NCBI GenBank assembly: GCA_000752215.1
Contig: CCFG01000011.1
Span: 1-64,000 of the forward strand
Reading direction: 5' to 3'
Length of the DNA stretch: 64,000 nucleotides
From: a bacterium MS4
GTDB lineage: Bacteria > Bacillota > Clostridia > Oscillospirales > Acutalibacteraceae
The position numbers and the translations under genes were made by a program. The notes under the pieces are model-generated. The model made no database searches and was not told the DNA's origin. It was given only the letters and a program-made list of their open reading frames with translations. Shown here one piece after another: positions 26,429-35,658 of this stretch; within the stretch, counting starts at the first letter, position 1; each line of letters opens with the position of its first letter.

Positions 26429-27544
26429 ATGACTTTTGTTCCGATTGACAAATTGAAGGCGGGAATGATCCTGGACAGAGATATTTATCTGTTTAACAGC
26501 ATCACTTCAAAAATCATTATGTTGCGATGCGGGCAGATGTTAACACAGGCATATATTGAAAAACTGCATGAATTCGATATTCTTGGCGCTTATATTCATA
26601 CCGATCAGGAGAAAGAACGAACGATCACCACGGCGCAGCCACATGCCAGGCAGCCGGTCAAAAGGGAACTGCGGCAGGAAGCCCTCAGCAATATCCATCA
26701 GGTATACGACATGTTCAACCAGGTAGCACAGAAAATTAACGTCAGCAGCATCAACCAGACGATGAATATTTCCAAAAAGCTTGTCAACTCATTAAGATGT
26801 AACGTAGAGGCTAAAATCAGTATTGCAAACCTGAAGATGTATGACGATTATACATATAACCATTCTTTGGGAGTCTCCATTCTTTCCATTGCCATTGGAC
26901 TGGAGCTGGGACTGAAAACACAGGATCTGTATGACCTTGGTCTGTGTGCTCTGCTTCACGATATCGGAAAAATGGCGGTACCTATTTCCATTATTGCAAA
27001 GCCCTCCAAACTGACGGCGGAGGAGTTCAATATTGTCAAGCAGCACCCCGCCAAGGGAGCGGAATTTTTTTTAAAGCACCATCTGGCCAACAATGTCATC
27101 TGTGCCGGTGTGCTTACGCATCATGAAAAATATGACGGGACAGGTTATCCCAACGGCCTTTCCGGCGACGATATTCCTTTGTTCGGAAGGATTATCTCCG
27201 TGGCCGATGTTTATGATGCTTTAACCTCGTTCAGACCATACAGAAAGCCGTCGACCCCGGCGGAAGCAATTGAATATATCATGGGTTCCAGCGGCATTGC
27301 GTTCGACCTTGCCATTGTACGGGCGTTTCTGAACAAGGTCGCCCCTTATCCGATTGGCTCTTGCGTCAAGCTGAGCAACGGAGAGCTCGCCATTATTGTC
27401 AAACAAAACGATTATAATCCGTCCAGACCGGTGATCCGCCTTTTCAATAAGCCGGATGTCCTGATGGATTTATGCATGCAGCGCGACGTACAGAATATTG
27501 TTGTTGAAAATATCTGTGATGTAAAAACGGCGGAAAATTATTGA
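26429..27544 (+). CDS. HD-GYP domain c-di-GMP phosphodiesterase
   Basis: A 371-residue protein with an N-terminal DUF3391-like segment (FVPIDKLKAGMILDRDIY) and an HD-GYP domain. The catalytic signature LLHDIGK has His177/Asp178, and HHEKYDGTGYP (residues 231-241) holds the GYP triplet. All metal ligands visible to me are intact, so it should hydrolyse c-di-GMP. The C-terminal part after 300 is a small beta domain seen in many clostridial members. It diverges from fliD and appears to have a sigma28 promoter, linking c-di-GMP turnover to late flagellar expression; a PilZ effector gene lies 2 kb away. Confidence 0.92.
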   Translation: MTFVPIDKLKAGMILDRDIYLFNSITSKIIMLRCGQMLTQAYIEKLHEFDILGAYIHTDQEKERTITTAQPHARQPVKRELRQEALSNIHQVYDMFNQVAQKINVSSINQTMNISKKLVNSLRCNVEAKISIANLKMYDDYTYNHSLGVSILSIAIGLELGLKTQDLYDLGLCALLHDIGKMAVPISIIAKPSKLTAEEFNIVKQHPAKGAEFFLKHHLANNVICAGVLTHHEKYDGTGYPNGLSGDDIPLFGRIISVADVYDALTSFRPYRKPSTPAEAIEYIMGSSGIAFDLAIVRAFLNKVAPYPIGSCVKLSNGELAIIVKQNDYNPSRPVIRLFNKPDVLMDLCMQRDVQNIVVENICDVKTAENY

Positions 27545-27552
27545 ACAAAAAG

Positions 27553-27590
27553 CAGAGAGGGCATCAGACCATGGTCTGATGCCCTCTCTG
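27553..27590 (-). terminator. Perfect 38-bp palindrome between convergent genes
   Basis: The 38 bases 27553-27590 are an uninterrupted palindrome (19+19, centre CCATGG). On the minus strand it is followed by CTTTTTGTTC, so it should terminate the cheW-mcp unit; the + strand HD-GYP gene lacks a T tract after it and may share it less efficiently. Confidence 0.85.
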
Positions 27591-27610
27591 TATCAGGAAA
27601 GCGGAATCGC

Positions 27611-28936
27611 TTAGTATTTCGGGAATGAAAAATCCTGTCCGACGGCCATATCCAGCACAGGCTGTGTATCGGCAGATTCCGGAATGTCGCCGTCCGCATC
27701 GGCTTTGACGTGGAACTGACCGACCAGCTTTTTCAGATTGCGTGCGTGGCCGGACATTTCTTCGCTTGCGGCAGCACTCTGTTCGGCGGTGGCGGAATTG
27801 GTCTGGACTACGGCGGAAATCTGATCCACACCCAGAGTGACCTGGCTGATTGCGGTCGCCTGTGCGTTGGAAGCCTCTGAAATGCTGGTGATCAGATTGG
27901 TGGATTTCAGGGTCGCCTGAATAACGTCGTTCAGGGTGGCCGCAGTGGCGTCCGTAATTTTCTTGCCTTTTTCGACTGCCAAAAGCGAATTTTCAATCAG
28001 GGCGGTGGTATCCTTGGCCGCATCCGCGCTCTTGCTCGCAAGATTGCGGACTTCGTCCGCAACAACGGCAAAGCCTTTGCCGGCCGCGCCGGCGCGGGCC
28101 GCTTCCACGGCGGCGTTCAGAGCGAGGATATTGGTCTGGCGCGCAATATCGTCGATGGTTTTGATGATATTGCTGATCTTGGTGGACGACTCGCTGATCT
28201 CGCTCATCGCCTGCAGCATCTGGTTCATTTCGTGAGAAACACCCTGGATTTTATTTTCAGCTTCGGTAGAAGCCCTGTTCGCTTCCGCCGCGTTGGCGGC
28301 ATTCTGCTTTACCTGCTCTGAAATTTCGGTGATGGAGGCCGACAGCTCCTGAATGGAACTGGCCTGTTCGGTAGCACCCTGCGCCAAAGCCTGAGCCGCA
28401 CTTGCAACCTGTACGGAGCCGCTCGTGACCTGATCGGCGGAACGGTCGATTTGAACCATGTAGGTGTTCAGTTTGGAGGAAATATTTTCAAGCGCCGTCC
28501 TGATTTTTAAGAAATCGCCCTGAAAATCACGGGAAATTTGAATGTCAAAATTGCCGTTTGCCATTTCGCCTAAAGCTTCCGTGATTTCATTGATGTTTTG
28601 TTTCAGCTCCGAGACGGTATCGGAAAATGCTATTGCGAGTTTGCCGGTTTCGTTTTTTGACTGGTACTGAATATCCACATTCAGATTTCCCTGAGCCATC
28701 TGTTCGGCGGCCTGTGTCAGCTCCACAAGCGGGCGGCGGATTCTGGCCGAGGTAAGTTTGGCAACAAGAATTGATGTGAAGCAGGCTGCCACAATCAATA
28801 CAATGGCCAGTGGGAAAAGGACGCTGGATTTCAGGTACAGATAAACTGCGGCCCCGCTGCAGACGATGGACAGCACCGCCACCGCGACAAATGAAAACAT
28901 CAGTTTCCTAGAGATTTTTATATTATCCAATCGCAT
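27611..28936 (-). CDS. Methyl-accepting chemotaxis protein without sensor domain
   Basis: A 441-residue chemoreceptor. Two membrane segments (about 12-35 and 40-60) are separated by only a few residues, so there is no extracellular ligand domain. A HAMP domain follows (about 60-115), then a second HAMP-like stretch and the signalling hairpin with [37 protein letters not shown] near residues 270-310. The last residues are FSFPKY; no CheR/CheB tether pentapeptide of the NWETF type is seen. It is the last gene of a cheW-pilZ-cheW-mcp unit. Confidence 0.93.
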   Translation of the reverse strand: MRLDNIKISRKLMFSFVAVAVLSIVCSGAAVYLYLKSSVLFPLAIVLIVAACFTSILVAKLTSARIRRPLVELTQAAEQMAQGNLNVDIQYQSKNETGKLAIAFSDTVSELKQNINEITEALGEMANGNFDIQISRDFQGDFLKIRTALENISSKLNTYMVQIDRSADQVTSGSVQVASAAQALAQGATEQASSIQELSASITEISEQVKQNAANAAEANRASTEAENKIQGVSHEMNQMLQAMSEISESSTKISNIIKTIDDIARQTNILALNAAVEAARAGAAGKGFAVVADEVRNLASKSADAAKDTTALIENSLLAVEKGKKITDATAATLNDVIQATLKSTNLITSISEASNAQATAISQVTLGVDQISAVVQTNSATAEQSAAASEEMSGHARNLKKLVGQFHVKADADGDIPESADTQPVLDMAVGQDFSFPKY

Positions 28937-28959
28937 TTTTATAGTTCCCCTCTATGTAT

Positions 28960-29478
28960 TTATTCTGCTTCTGTTTTTGCAGCGTTACTGACAATTTCAA
29001 TTTCTTCCTCGTTCAGTATTTTGCTGGTATCCAGCAGCATGACGACTTTGTTGTCTACCTTCCCGATTCCGGTCAGGTATGCCGTGGTACGATCCTTGGA
29101 CATCCTTGGGGCGGGCGAAATATTCTCGTCGCCGATGGTTGTAACCTCATCGACGGAATCCACGATGAACCCTATATGGGTCTCTTCAATTTTCGTTACG
29201 ATAATACAGGTGTGCTCGTCGTATTCCACTTCTTCTTTTTTAAATCTCAGGCGCACGTCTATCACAGGGATGATATCGCCGCGGAGATTGATGACTCCCT
29301 TGGCGTAGCTGGGGGAGTCGGGGATGGGTGTGATTTCCTGTTTGCCAATGATTTGGACCACGTCCGCAATCGGAACGCCGAACAGCTGGTGATCGGTCCA
29401 GAAGGTCAGGTACTTGCCCTTCATTTCATTGGTTTCGACTTCCTCATCCGATAATGCCAGATTTTTTTCATTCTCCAT
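28960..29478 (-). CDS. cheW: Chemotaxis coupling protein CheW (second copy)
   Basis: CheW bridges receptors and CheA. The 172-residue product shows the conserved KYLTFWTDHQLFGVPIADVVQI opening, INLRGDIIPVIDVRLRF (about 78-94) and IVDSVDEVTTI. It is clearly related to the other CheW at 30210 (shared layout and motifs), so the unit carries two paralogues. The acidic N-terminal extension before KYLTF is specific to this copy. Confidence 0.93.
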   Translation of the reverse strand: MENEKNLALSDEEVETNEMKGKYLTFWTDHQLFGVPIADVVQIIGKQEITPIPDSPSYAKGVINLRGDIIPVIDVRLRFKKEEVEYDEHTCIIVTKIEETHIGFIVDSVDEVTTIGDENISPAPRMSKDRTTAYLTGIGKVDNKVVMLLDTSKILNEEEIEIVSNAAKTEAE

Positions 29479-29516
29479 TTTTTACCACCCTATCATCAAT
29501 ATAAAATATTAGGATC

Positions 29517-30173
29517 TTATTTCGACTCGCCCTTTTCTTCGCGTGAATTTTTGATTTGTTCTCTCTGCATCTCAAAAATAAATTTGCTCAAAAGGTCAAA
29601 CTGACGGGTTGAATTATCCAGAAAAGAACAACCGTACCCATTCAGTGCATAATCCACGGGATTGGTCCGCTGAGCCTGACAGCAAAATGTGACCTCCATA
29701 TCATACAGCTTCAGCGTCACCACAAAGGACTGGCCAATATCAAGGTATTCCCTCGTTGTGATAAACACGCCGCTCAGACTCAAATCCGTAACGGTTACGT
29801 CGAACAGCTTGGTTTCCTCCTCTTCAGGCGAAGAATCCTCCTGAAGCAGGTAAGCCTGCGTCGGAATGTTGACTTTCAGGCGGAAAAAGCTTCTTCGTTC
29901 AAATTCGGCAAGGCTTTGCAGGTCCGTAATCGTCATCATTTCCGAGGTGGAGAGAAACACCTTACCAATCAGTACTTTGAAGCCCAGAGATTCATTGTAA
30001 ATATTGATTTTTACAGGCATATTGCAGTGCAGGATCGGCAGGATATCAAAGCTGTTCTGAATTTTAACGAAGTCCTTACGGATTTCGCTGAGGATTCCGG
30101 TGGTGAGCAGTTCGTTGGTAAGAGTCTTGATTTCGCAGGGCGAGTGCTGATATTGTTCAGAAAGCGGATACAT
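29517..30173 (-). CDS. PilZ domain protein, YcgR/YpfA-like flagellar brake
   Basis: A 218-residue protein with an N-terminal YcgR-type domain and a C-terminal PilZ domain. FERRSFFRLKVNIP (about residues 88-101) supplies the RxxxR c-di-GMP-binding motif, and TDLSLSGVF (about 130-138) supplies the D/NxSxxG motif. Such proteins slow the flagellar motor when c-di-GMP is high. The ATG at 30173 follows GGAGGT at 7 nt; the track's longer start is the ribosome site itself. It lies between two cheW genes. Confidence 0.9.
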   Translation of the reverse strand: MYPLSEQYQHSPCEIKTLTNELLTTGILSEIRKDFVKIQNSFDILPILHCNMPVKINIYNESLGFKVLIGKVFLSTSEMMTITDLQSLAEFERRSFFRLKVNIPTQAYLLQEDSSPEEEETKLFDVTVTDLSLSGVFITTREYLDIGQSFVVTLKLYDMEVTFCCQAQRTNPVDYALNGYGCSFLDNSTRQFDLLSKFIFEMQREQIKNSREEKGESK

Positions 30174-30209
30174 GGAAAGGACCTCCAAAACAAAACATAT
30201 TCGGTAAAA

Positions 30210-30710
30210 TTACTTAACGGGGAGCTGGATTTCCTCGCCGTCTGAAAGAATTTTTTCAATATCCAGAAGCATTACCGCGTTTTCGTTCAGGGTAGCAATT
30301 CCCTTTACATAATGGTTTGCCGTGTCCCTTGCGAATCGGGGGGTCTCGCTGATCTGGTTCTTGGAAACGTTTGTGACGTCGTTTACGCTGTCAACGATGA
30401 ATCCGACGCTCAGCTCGCCGGTCTCAGCCACGATGATGCTGGTGTGGTCGTCATACTCCTTCGGAGTCTTGTTGAACTTCAGCCTGATATCCACCAGCGG
30501 AACAATTTTCCCCCTCAGATTAATAACGCCGATGATAAAAGGCGGCAAATTGGGGATGAAGGTGACGGGCTGCATCCGGATGATCTCGACCACCTGACTG
30601 CTCGGAATTGCGAACAGCTGTCCTTCAATAAAGAAGGTAAGATATTTTTCCGTCGTCATATTCTCATTGGCCGAGGTCGTAATTCTATTTTTTACTGCTG
30701 TTTCTGCCAT
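30210..30710 (-). CDS. cheW: Chemotaxis coupling protein CheW (first copy)
   Basis: A 166-residue CheW with KYLTFFIEGQLFAIPSSQVVEII, INLRGKIVPLVDIRLKFNK and FIVDSVNDVTNV. It is the first gene of the minus-strand unit cheW-pilZ-cheW-mcp. AAAGGTGA precedes the start. The leader from the sigma28-like promoter is about 100 nt and contains a 10-bp hairpin. Confidence 0.93.
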   Translation of the reverse strand: MAETAVKNRITTSANENMTTEKYLTFFIEGQLFAIPSSQVVEIIRMQPVTFIPNLPPFIIGVINLRGKIVPLVDIRLKFNKTPKEYDDHTSIIVAETGELSVGFIVDSVNDVTNVSKNQISETPRFARDTANHYVKGIATLNENAVMLLDIEKILSDGEEIQLPVK

Positions 30711-30754
30711 ATTGTTTCACCTTTTCTACCGCTGCCGTTTCGGTAAGAGTTTTT

Positions 30755-30787
30755 GTGCTGCCAATCCCGGCATTATTTTGGCAGCAC
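30755..30787 (-). repeat. Hairpin in the cheW leader
   Basis: GTGCTGCCAA (30755-30764) pairs perfectly with TTGGCAGCAC (30778-30787) around 13 nt; AGAG/CTCT extends it past a bulge. It is followed by A residues, not T, on the transcribed strand, so it is not a standard terminator. It lies between the promoter at 30822-30848 and cheW. Confidence 0.65.
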
Positions 30788-30821
30788 TCTAATCAGGTCA
30801 CATAAAAAATCCTATAAATAT

Positions 30822-30848
30822 ATATCGGCTTAATTTTAAAATAATTAG
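30822..30848 (-). promoter_or_regulatory. Sigma28-type promoter for cheW-pilZ-cheW-mcp
   Basis: The minus strand reads CTAA (30848-30845), 15 nt, GCCGATAT (30829-30822): an exact match to the sigma28 -10 element. It lies between the stop of the flhX-like gene and cheW. Confidence 0.72.
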
Positions 30849-30850
30849 TA

Positions 30851-31216
30851 TTACAGCTCGGAAAATATCTGTTTTTCCGTACTTTTTTCCGGAGCGGGTA
30901 CGGGGCTGTTCTGCGAAGAAGCCGTCCCTTTCCCCGAGGCGTCGAAGGAGTAGTTTAAAAAGTACAGATAAATGTCGACGATGGCCTGATAGAGTTCGGG
31001 GGGGACTTCCGTTCCCGCTTCCAGCTGGGAAAGGAGGGAAGCGAGGGAGTCGTCGTGGTAAACCGGCACGCCGTTCTCCTGCGCAATGTCTATGATTTTC
31101 TGCGCCGCATAGCCGGAACCGGAAGCGACGACAACCGGTGCGCTGTGCGGGGAATCCTGGGAATACCGCAGGGCGGCGGCGTGATTCGTCCGGTCATACT
31201 GTGACATCGATGACAT
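30851..31216 (-). CDS. FlhB C-terminal-domain homologue (FlhX/YlqH-like)
   Basis: A 121-residue protein resembling only the cytoplasmic domain of FlhB (AAALRYSQDSPHSAPVVVASGSGYAAQKIIDIAQENGVPVYHDDSLA). The NPTH autocleavage motif is replaced by RTNH, so it should not self-cleave. Such short paralogues are common in Firmicutes and are thought to modulate export switching. It overlaps the fliK-like gene upstream by 23 nt, a pairing seen elsewhere (ylqG-ylqH). Confidence 0.85.
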   Translation of the reverse strand: MSSMSQYDRTNHAAALRYSQDSPHSAPVVVASGSGYAAQKIIDIAQENGVPVYHDDSLASLLSQLEAGTEVPPELYQAIVDIYLYFLNYSFDASGKGTASSQNSPVPAPEKSTEKQIFSEL

Positions 31217-32618
31217 TCTTCCTTTCGTAGATTCTTTTTAAAACCCGCTTTTCTATGCTTGGGCTGCCTTCCTGCAGAAACTCAACGCTCTGTGCGGACA
31301 GGCCGTTTTTAGAAAATATTTCGGAAATCCGGCTGCCGATTTCCCGGCTGTTTTTCATTAAAGCGGGCGGGCAGCGCATCTGGATGTCGGCCTTTCCGTT
31401 GGAAAGGACAATGGAAGCTTCAAAATTTCCCAGAGCCTTGATGTCGAACGACAGATAGAGCCGGACCGGCTTCGGTTCCCCGCGGCTTCTTTTTGAAGAT
31501 TTTCCGCTGTCGTCGTCTTTTTCGATCCAGATTTCTGAAAACAGGAACTGACCGTTGTAATTCAGCGGCAGCAGAAGATGGGTGAAGGGCATATAAACGC
31601 TGTTGTCCAGCAGAAGAGACAGGACCGTGTCCTTGTATACCGACTGGCTTGCGCCGGAAGGGCTTTGGCGCAGATTTTCGGAAAGGACCTTCATCAGGGA
31701 ATCGTACAGCTGGTTTTCCGGCTTCTGGGCGGCGTTGGTGACGCTCTTCAGAAACATGGCCCGGATTTGGCTCATCTTGTCATCGGGCAGATTGAGCTCG
31801 TATTTGCAGTAGTCGAGTAGTGCCGTAAGCTTCTCTACGACTTCCTGATGGGAGCTGGTATTCAGGCGGGCGGTATGATGGACCAAAAGGGTAATGGTGT
31901 CCCTTGCCGCGCCGAAATCGTTGGTGGAAGCGACATACTTGCTTAAAAGGGGAAGAACTTTCTCCTTCAGCAGGCTGAGATTCCTATCCAGGCTGTTGAC
32001 AGGCTGCTCGGTCATTAACTGATCCGCCAGCTCCCGCAGCTGTTTGCCGTAGGCGCCGGGAATCTGACGGGCGAGGGTGTCAAGGCTCTGGGTGATCGCC
32101 GATGTGGTTTCCGAGATTGAAAAATACCCGTCGAACGCCTTCAGAAAATCGGCCAGAGGCTTTTCCAGGCCGCTTTCCGGATATTCGTTCATCAGGTTTC
32201 GGAGAACGTCGAATACGGGACCGGAAAATTTCGTATGATTGCTTCCCTGAAACATGAGGTTCTTCAACATGTCGTCCGGCTGCATTTTCATTGCGGCGGA
32301 GAGCTGTTTCATCAGCAGGGAAACCGGCCTGTTGTCATGGACGTTTTCCGAGCGGCTGAAGGTTTCAAATACAATTTTCTGCAAAGTCTGTGAAAGCGCG
32401 GGCGTTTCGCCCAACTGCTGCAGAAATTTACTGAAAACGGAATTCCGGTTCAGCAGCAGATCAAAGTTGCTGTTCTGGTTGCCCTGTTTGTCGGTATTTG
32501 GCTGAAGCACCTTCGTAGGGTCGATGGGCACCATGGATTCCGGCTGTTTTGTGGATGAAATTTTCGGGAGGCTTTCATTTGTGGTAACGGGTGTGGTAAT
32601 TCTTAGGTTATCGGGCAT
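31194..32618 (-). CDS. FliK-like / YlqG-type hypothetical protein
   Basis: A 474-residue soluble protein with no signal peptide. The N-terminal two thirds are helical and low in conservation. The C-terminal third (about 350-460: LLPLNYNGQFLFSEIWIEKD, VRLYLSFDIKALGNFEASIVLSNGKADIQ) resembles the Flg_hook domain of FliK. Partnered with the FlhB-like gene it may form a second specificity module; this role is inference. GAGGTGAT precedes the ATG. Confidence 0.72.
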   Translation of the reverse strand: MPDNLRITTPVTTNESLPKISSTKQPESMVPIDPTKVLQPNTDKQGNQNSNFDLLLNRNSVFSKFLQQLGETPALSQTLQKIVFETFSRSENVHDNRPVSLLMKQLSAAMKMQPDDMLKNLMFQGSNHTKFSGPVFDVLRNLMNEYPESGLEKPLADFLKAFDGYFSISETTSAITQSLDTLARQIPGAYGKQLRELADQLMTEQPVNSLDRNLSLLKEKVLPLLSKYVASTNDFGAARDTITLLVHHTARLNTSSHQEVVEKLTALLDYCKYELNLPDDKMSQIRAMFLKSVTNAAQKPENQLYDSLMKVLSENLRQSPSGASQSVYKDTVLSLLLDNSVYMPFTHLLLPLNYNGQFLFSEIWIEKDDDSGKSSKRSRGEPKPVRLYLSFDIKALGNFEASIVLSNGKADIQMRCPPALMKNSREIGSRISEIFSKNGLSAQSVEFLQEGSPSIEKRVLKRIYERKNVIDVTV

Positions 32619-32646
32619 AAAATCACCTCGAAAATATAAATTGGCG

Positions 32647-32673
32647 TTAATTTTATAAAATTTGTTACGATAT
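32647..32673 (+). promoter_or_regulatory. Sigma28-type promoter for cheA-cheR-cheB
   Basis: TTAA (32647-32650), 15 nt and TACGATAT (32666-32673) approximate the sigma28 consensus, about 36 nt before the cheA start. Confidence 0.6.
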
Positions 32674-32708
32674 ATATATTACAAAGTATTATTAGGCGGT
32701 GAAAATTA

Positions 32709-34796
32709 ATGGACAACAATATGGAATCCATGCTGGAAGTATATTTATTTGAAGCAAACGACCTGCTTGAGCACCTTGATGAAATTCTGATTAACTGCGA
32801 GAAGGCGAATGCTTTCGATACCGACAGCATCAATGAGATTTTCAGGATCATGCATACAATTAAAGGCTCTTCCGCAATGATGCAGTTCAACAGTCTGATG
32901 ACGATTTCGCACAAGGCGGAAGATTTGTTTTACTATGTACGCGAAAACGGCATTGACGAAAAGCACAACGCGGAGCTTTTCGAGCTGATGTTCCGTTCCA
33001 GCGACTTTATCAAGGACGAAATATCCAAGGTGGAAAACAATGAGCCGCTCACAACAGATATCGGCACTTTTGAGCAGGAAATTAACGATTTTCTTAAAAA
33101 GATTTCTCAAAAAGAACCCGAACAGGCCAAAATCCAGCCTCAGGTTCCGGCCCCCGCACCGGTTCCCGAACAGCCTGCGGTTTTGTCCAAAGCCATCCCC
33201 GCAGAAGAAGCTTCCAAACAGATTCAGGCATCTGCCGCTCCCGCCCAGGCAGACCCTGATTATCCCTATTCCGTCAGAGTGTTTTTCGATGAAGAAACAG
33301 AGATGGAAAACCTTCGCGCAATCATTCTGGTGAATGCAATCAGGGATATTTATCAAGATATCCGGTATTTTCCGCAGGATATTGACAGGAATCCCGCCAG
33401 CGCCGAAGAAATCATCAGGAACGGCTTTTTAATTTCCTTTAAAGAGCAGCAGGGCCTGACAAGCGTGCTGAAAATTATAGAAAATTTTGTCTATACCAAA
33501 AATTATACCGTTTTGAATAAACCGGAAGATGCGTCAAAAGCAGAATCTGCTGAAAAAACCGCTTCGGGGAACAGCGCGGCCGGTCAGGAAACCCAGGGAA
33601 CCAATCATGGCTCCGTTAAGCAGAATCTGATCAACGTCAATCTTTCCAAGCTGGACAGCCTGATGGATCTGATGGGGGAAATCGTTATTACCGAGTCCAT
33701 GGTGACAACGACTCCTTCCGCCCAGAGCGGCGCGGGTGTGGACAATAACTTTAACAAGGCGTCCCGCCAGCTGCGCAAGCTGACGGACGAGCTTCAGGAA
33801 GTCGTAATGTCTATCCGGATGGTGCCGATTTCCGGCGTATTCCAGAAAATGAACCGTATCGTGCGCGATATGAGCAAAAAACTGGACAAGGATGTCCAGC
33901 TGGTCATGATCGGCGAGGATACCGAAGTGGACAAAACCATCATTGACAATATCGGCGATCCGATCATGCATCTGGTCCGTAACGCCATGGACCATGGGAT
34001 CGAGACAAAGGAAGAACGTGCGCAGACGAACAAATCGCCCAGAGGGACCGTTACGCTCTCCGCTCAGAACACGGGCGGCGAGATTCTGATTTCGGTACAG
34101 GATGACGGAAAAGGCATCGATAAGAAATACGTCCTGCAGAAAGCGAAAAGACAGGGGCTGCTGAAAAAGCCGGAAAAAGAGTATTCCACCCGGGAAATCT
34201 ACAGCTTTCTGCTCATGCCCGGATTTTCCACCAACGACGTCGTGACGGAATATTCTGGCAGGGGCGTAGGAATGGACGTTGTAAAAAAGAATGTGGAGAA
34301 GGTCGGCGGAGACGTTTCCTTGATCAGCGAGGTCGGGAAGGGGACCAAAATTCTCTTTAAAATCCCGCTTACGCTGGCCATTGTGAACGGCATGAAAATC
34401 TCTGTCGGCGAGACGGTGTTTACGATTCCGATCAACAATATCCGCCAGTCGTTCAAGGTGGACCAGTCCAGCCTCCACTATGACACCGATATGAACGAGA
34501 TCATCATGGTCCGCAACCAGTATTATCCGGTCCTGAGGCTGCACAAGCTTTTCGGGATTGAGAGCGAAATCACCGATATTGACAGCGGCATCGTTATTCT
34601 GGTGGAGACGCACGAAAAGGCGTACTGCATTTTTGCGGACGCTCTTTTGGGCGAACAGCAGGTGGTCGTCAAATCCCTGCCGATTTACCTTAACCAGTAT
34701 AATGTAAAAGAAACCGGCATCACCGGATGCGCCATTCTGGGGGACGGCAGCATCAGCCTGATTCTGGATATCCTCAATCTTTACAACAATAACTGA
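32709..34796 (+). CDS. cheA: Chemotaxis histidine kinase CheA
   Basis: CheA phosphorylates CheY and CheB in response to receptor state. The 695-residue product has the P1 domain with phospho-accepting His49 (FRIMHTIKGSS), a P/A/Q-rich linker, a P2 domain (about 185-275), dimerisation helices, and the kinase domain with N box (HLVRNAMDHGIE), G1 (DDGKGID) and G2 (GRGVGMDVV). A CheW-like P5 domain ends the protein. It heads the cheA-cheR-cheB unit. Confidence 0.97.
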   Translation: MDNNMESMLEVYLFEANDLLEHLDEILINCEKANAFDTDSINEIFRIMHTIKGSSAMMQFNSLMTISHKAEDLFYYVRENGIDEKHNAELFELMFRSSDFIKDEISKVENNEPLTTDIGTFEQEINDFLKKISQKEPEQAKIQPQVPAPAPVPEQPAVLSKAIPAEEASKQIQASAAPAQADPDYPYSVRVFFDEETEMENLRAIILVNAIRDIYQDIRYFPQDIDRNPASAEEIIRNGFLISFKEQQGLTSVLKIIENFVYTKNYTVLNKPEDASKAESAEKTASGNSAAGQETQGTNHGSVKQNLINVNLSKLDSLMDLMGEIVITESMVTTTPSAQSGAGVDNNFNKASRQLRKLTDELQEVVMSIRMVPISGVFQKMNRIVRDMSKKLDKDVQLVMIGEDTEVDKTIIDNIGDPIMHLVRNAMDHGIETKEERAQTNKSPRGTVTLSAQNTGGEILISVQDDGKGIDKKYVLQKAKRQGLLKKPEKEYSTREIYSFLLMPGFSTNDVVTEYSGRGVGMDVVKKNVEKVGGDVSLISEVGKGTKILFKIPLTLAIVNGMKISVGETVFTIPINNIRQSFKVDQSSLHYDTDMNEIIMVRNQYYPVLRLHKLFGIESEITDIDSGIVILVETHEKAYCIFADALLGEQQVVVKSLPIYLNQYNVKETGITGCAILGDGSISLILDILNLYNNN

Positions 34797-34833
34797 TGTT
34801 TCAGGGGAGATATGAAAGTCGCGGAGGAAAACG

Positions 34834-35658
34834 ATGATACGTTTGACCGATAAAGAGTTCAACGATATCGTAGCTTACATAAAAGGCAATTACGGGATCA
34901 ATCTTACCAACAAGAGACAGCTGATAGAATCGCGGATGCAGTCCATTCTGCTCGGAAAAGGAATTGATAATTTCTCGGACTATTTCGATTTGATAAAGCA
35001 GAATAAATCCGACGAAATCACCGCAATGCTGAATAAGCTTACGACGAACCATACTTATTTTTACAGAGAACCCGCACATTTCAATTTTTTAAAGAATACC
35101 ATCCTGCCGATGCAGGAAAAGACGAACGCCCGCAGGGACATCCGCATTTGGAGCGCCGGGTGCTCGTCGGGGGAAGAAGCGTATACCGCCATCATGACGA
35201 TGATGGATTATTTTGGGCTGAAAAGGGCCGGCTGGGATTTCCGGATTCTCGCGACGGACATTTCCCTGAAAGCCATGGAAGCGGCGAAACACGGACTGTA
35301 CGGAACGGAATCCCTGAAGGATATTCCAAAGACATGGGAACAAAGGTATTTTATCAAACGGGGCGAAAATCTTTTTGAATTGAAGGAAGAAGTCAGAAAT
35401 CAGGTCTTTTTTAAACGGCTGAATTTGATGGAACCGTTTTCGTTCCAGCAGCCGTTTGATTTGATTTTTTGCAGAAATGTCATGATCTATTTTGACCAGC
35501 CGACCAAAAATGCGCTGATTAACAAGTTTTACGACGTGTTGAAGCCGGGCGGCTATCTTTTTATCGGACATTCCGAGACTGTGCAGAGAGATACCTCGAA
35601 ATTTTTATATATTGAACCGTCAGTTTATCAGAAAGGATCAGTATCAATATGCCGATGA
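34834..35658 (+). CDS. cheR: Chemoreceptor methyltransferase CheR
   Basis: CheR methylates receptor glutamates using SAM. The 274-residue product has the N-terminal helical domain, the TNHTYFYRE motif (71-79), the SAM-binding WSAGCSSGEEAYT (106-118) and DLIFCRNVMIYFD. A GGAGG site precedes the ATG. Its end overlaps cheB by 10 nt. Confidence 0.96.
   Translation: MIRLTDKEFNDIVAYIKGNYGINLTNKRQLIESRMQSILLGKGIDNFSDYFDLIKQNKSDEITAMLNKLTTNHTYFYREPAHFNFLKNTILPMQEKTNARRDIRIWSAGCSSGEEAYTAIMTMMDYFGLKRAGWDFRILATDISLKAMEAAKHGLYGTESLKDIPKTWEQRYFIKRGENLFELKEEVRNQVFFKRLNLMEPFSFQQPFDLIFCRNVMIYFDQPTKNALINKFYDVLKPGGYLFIGHSETVQRDTSKFLYIEPSVYQKGSVSICR

Noticed and set aside
33534-34862. A 442-codon minus-strand frame opposite cheA
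   Set aside because: Same reasoning: antisense to conserved cheA motifs, no recognisable domain.
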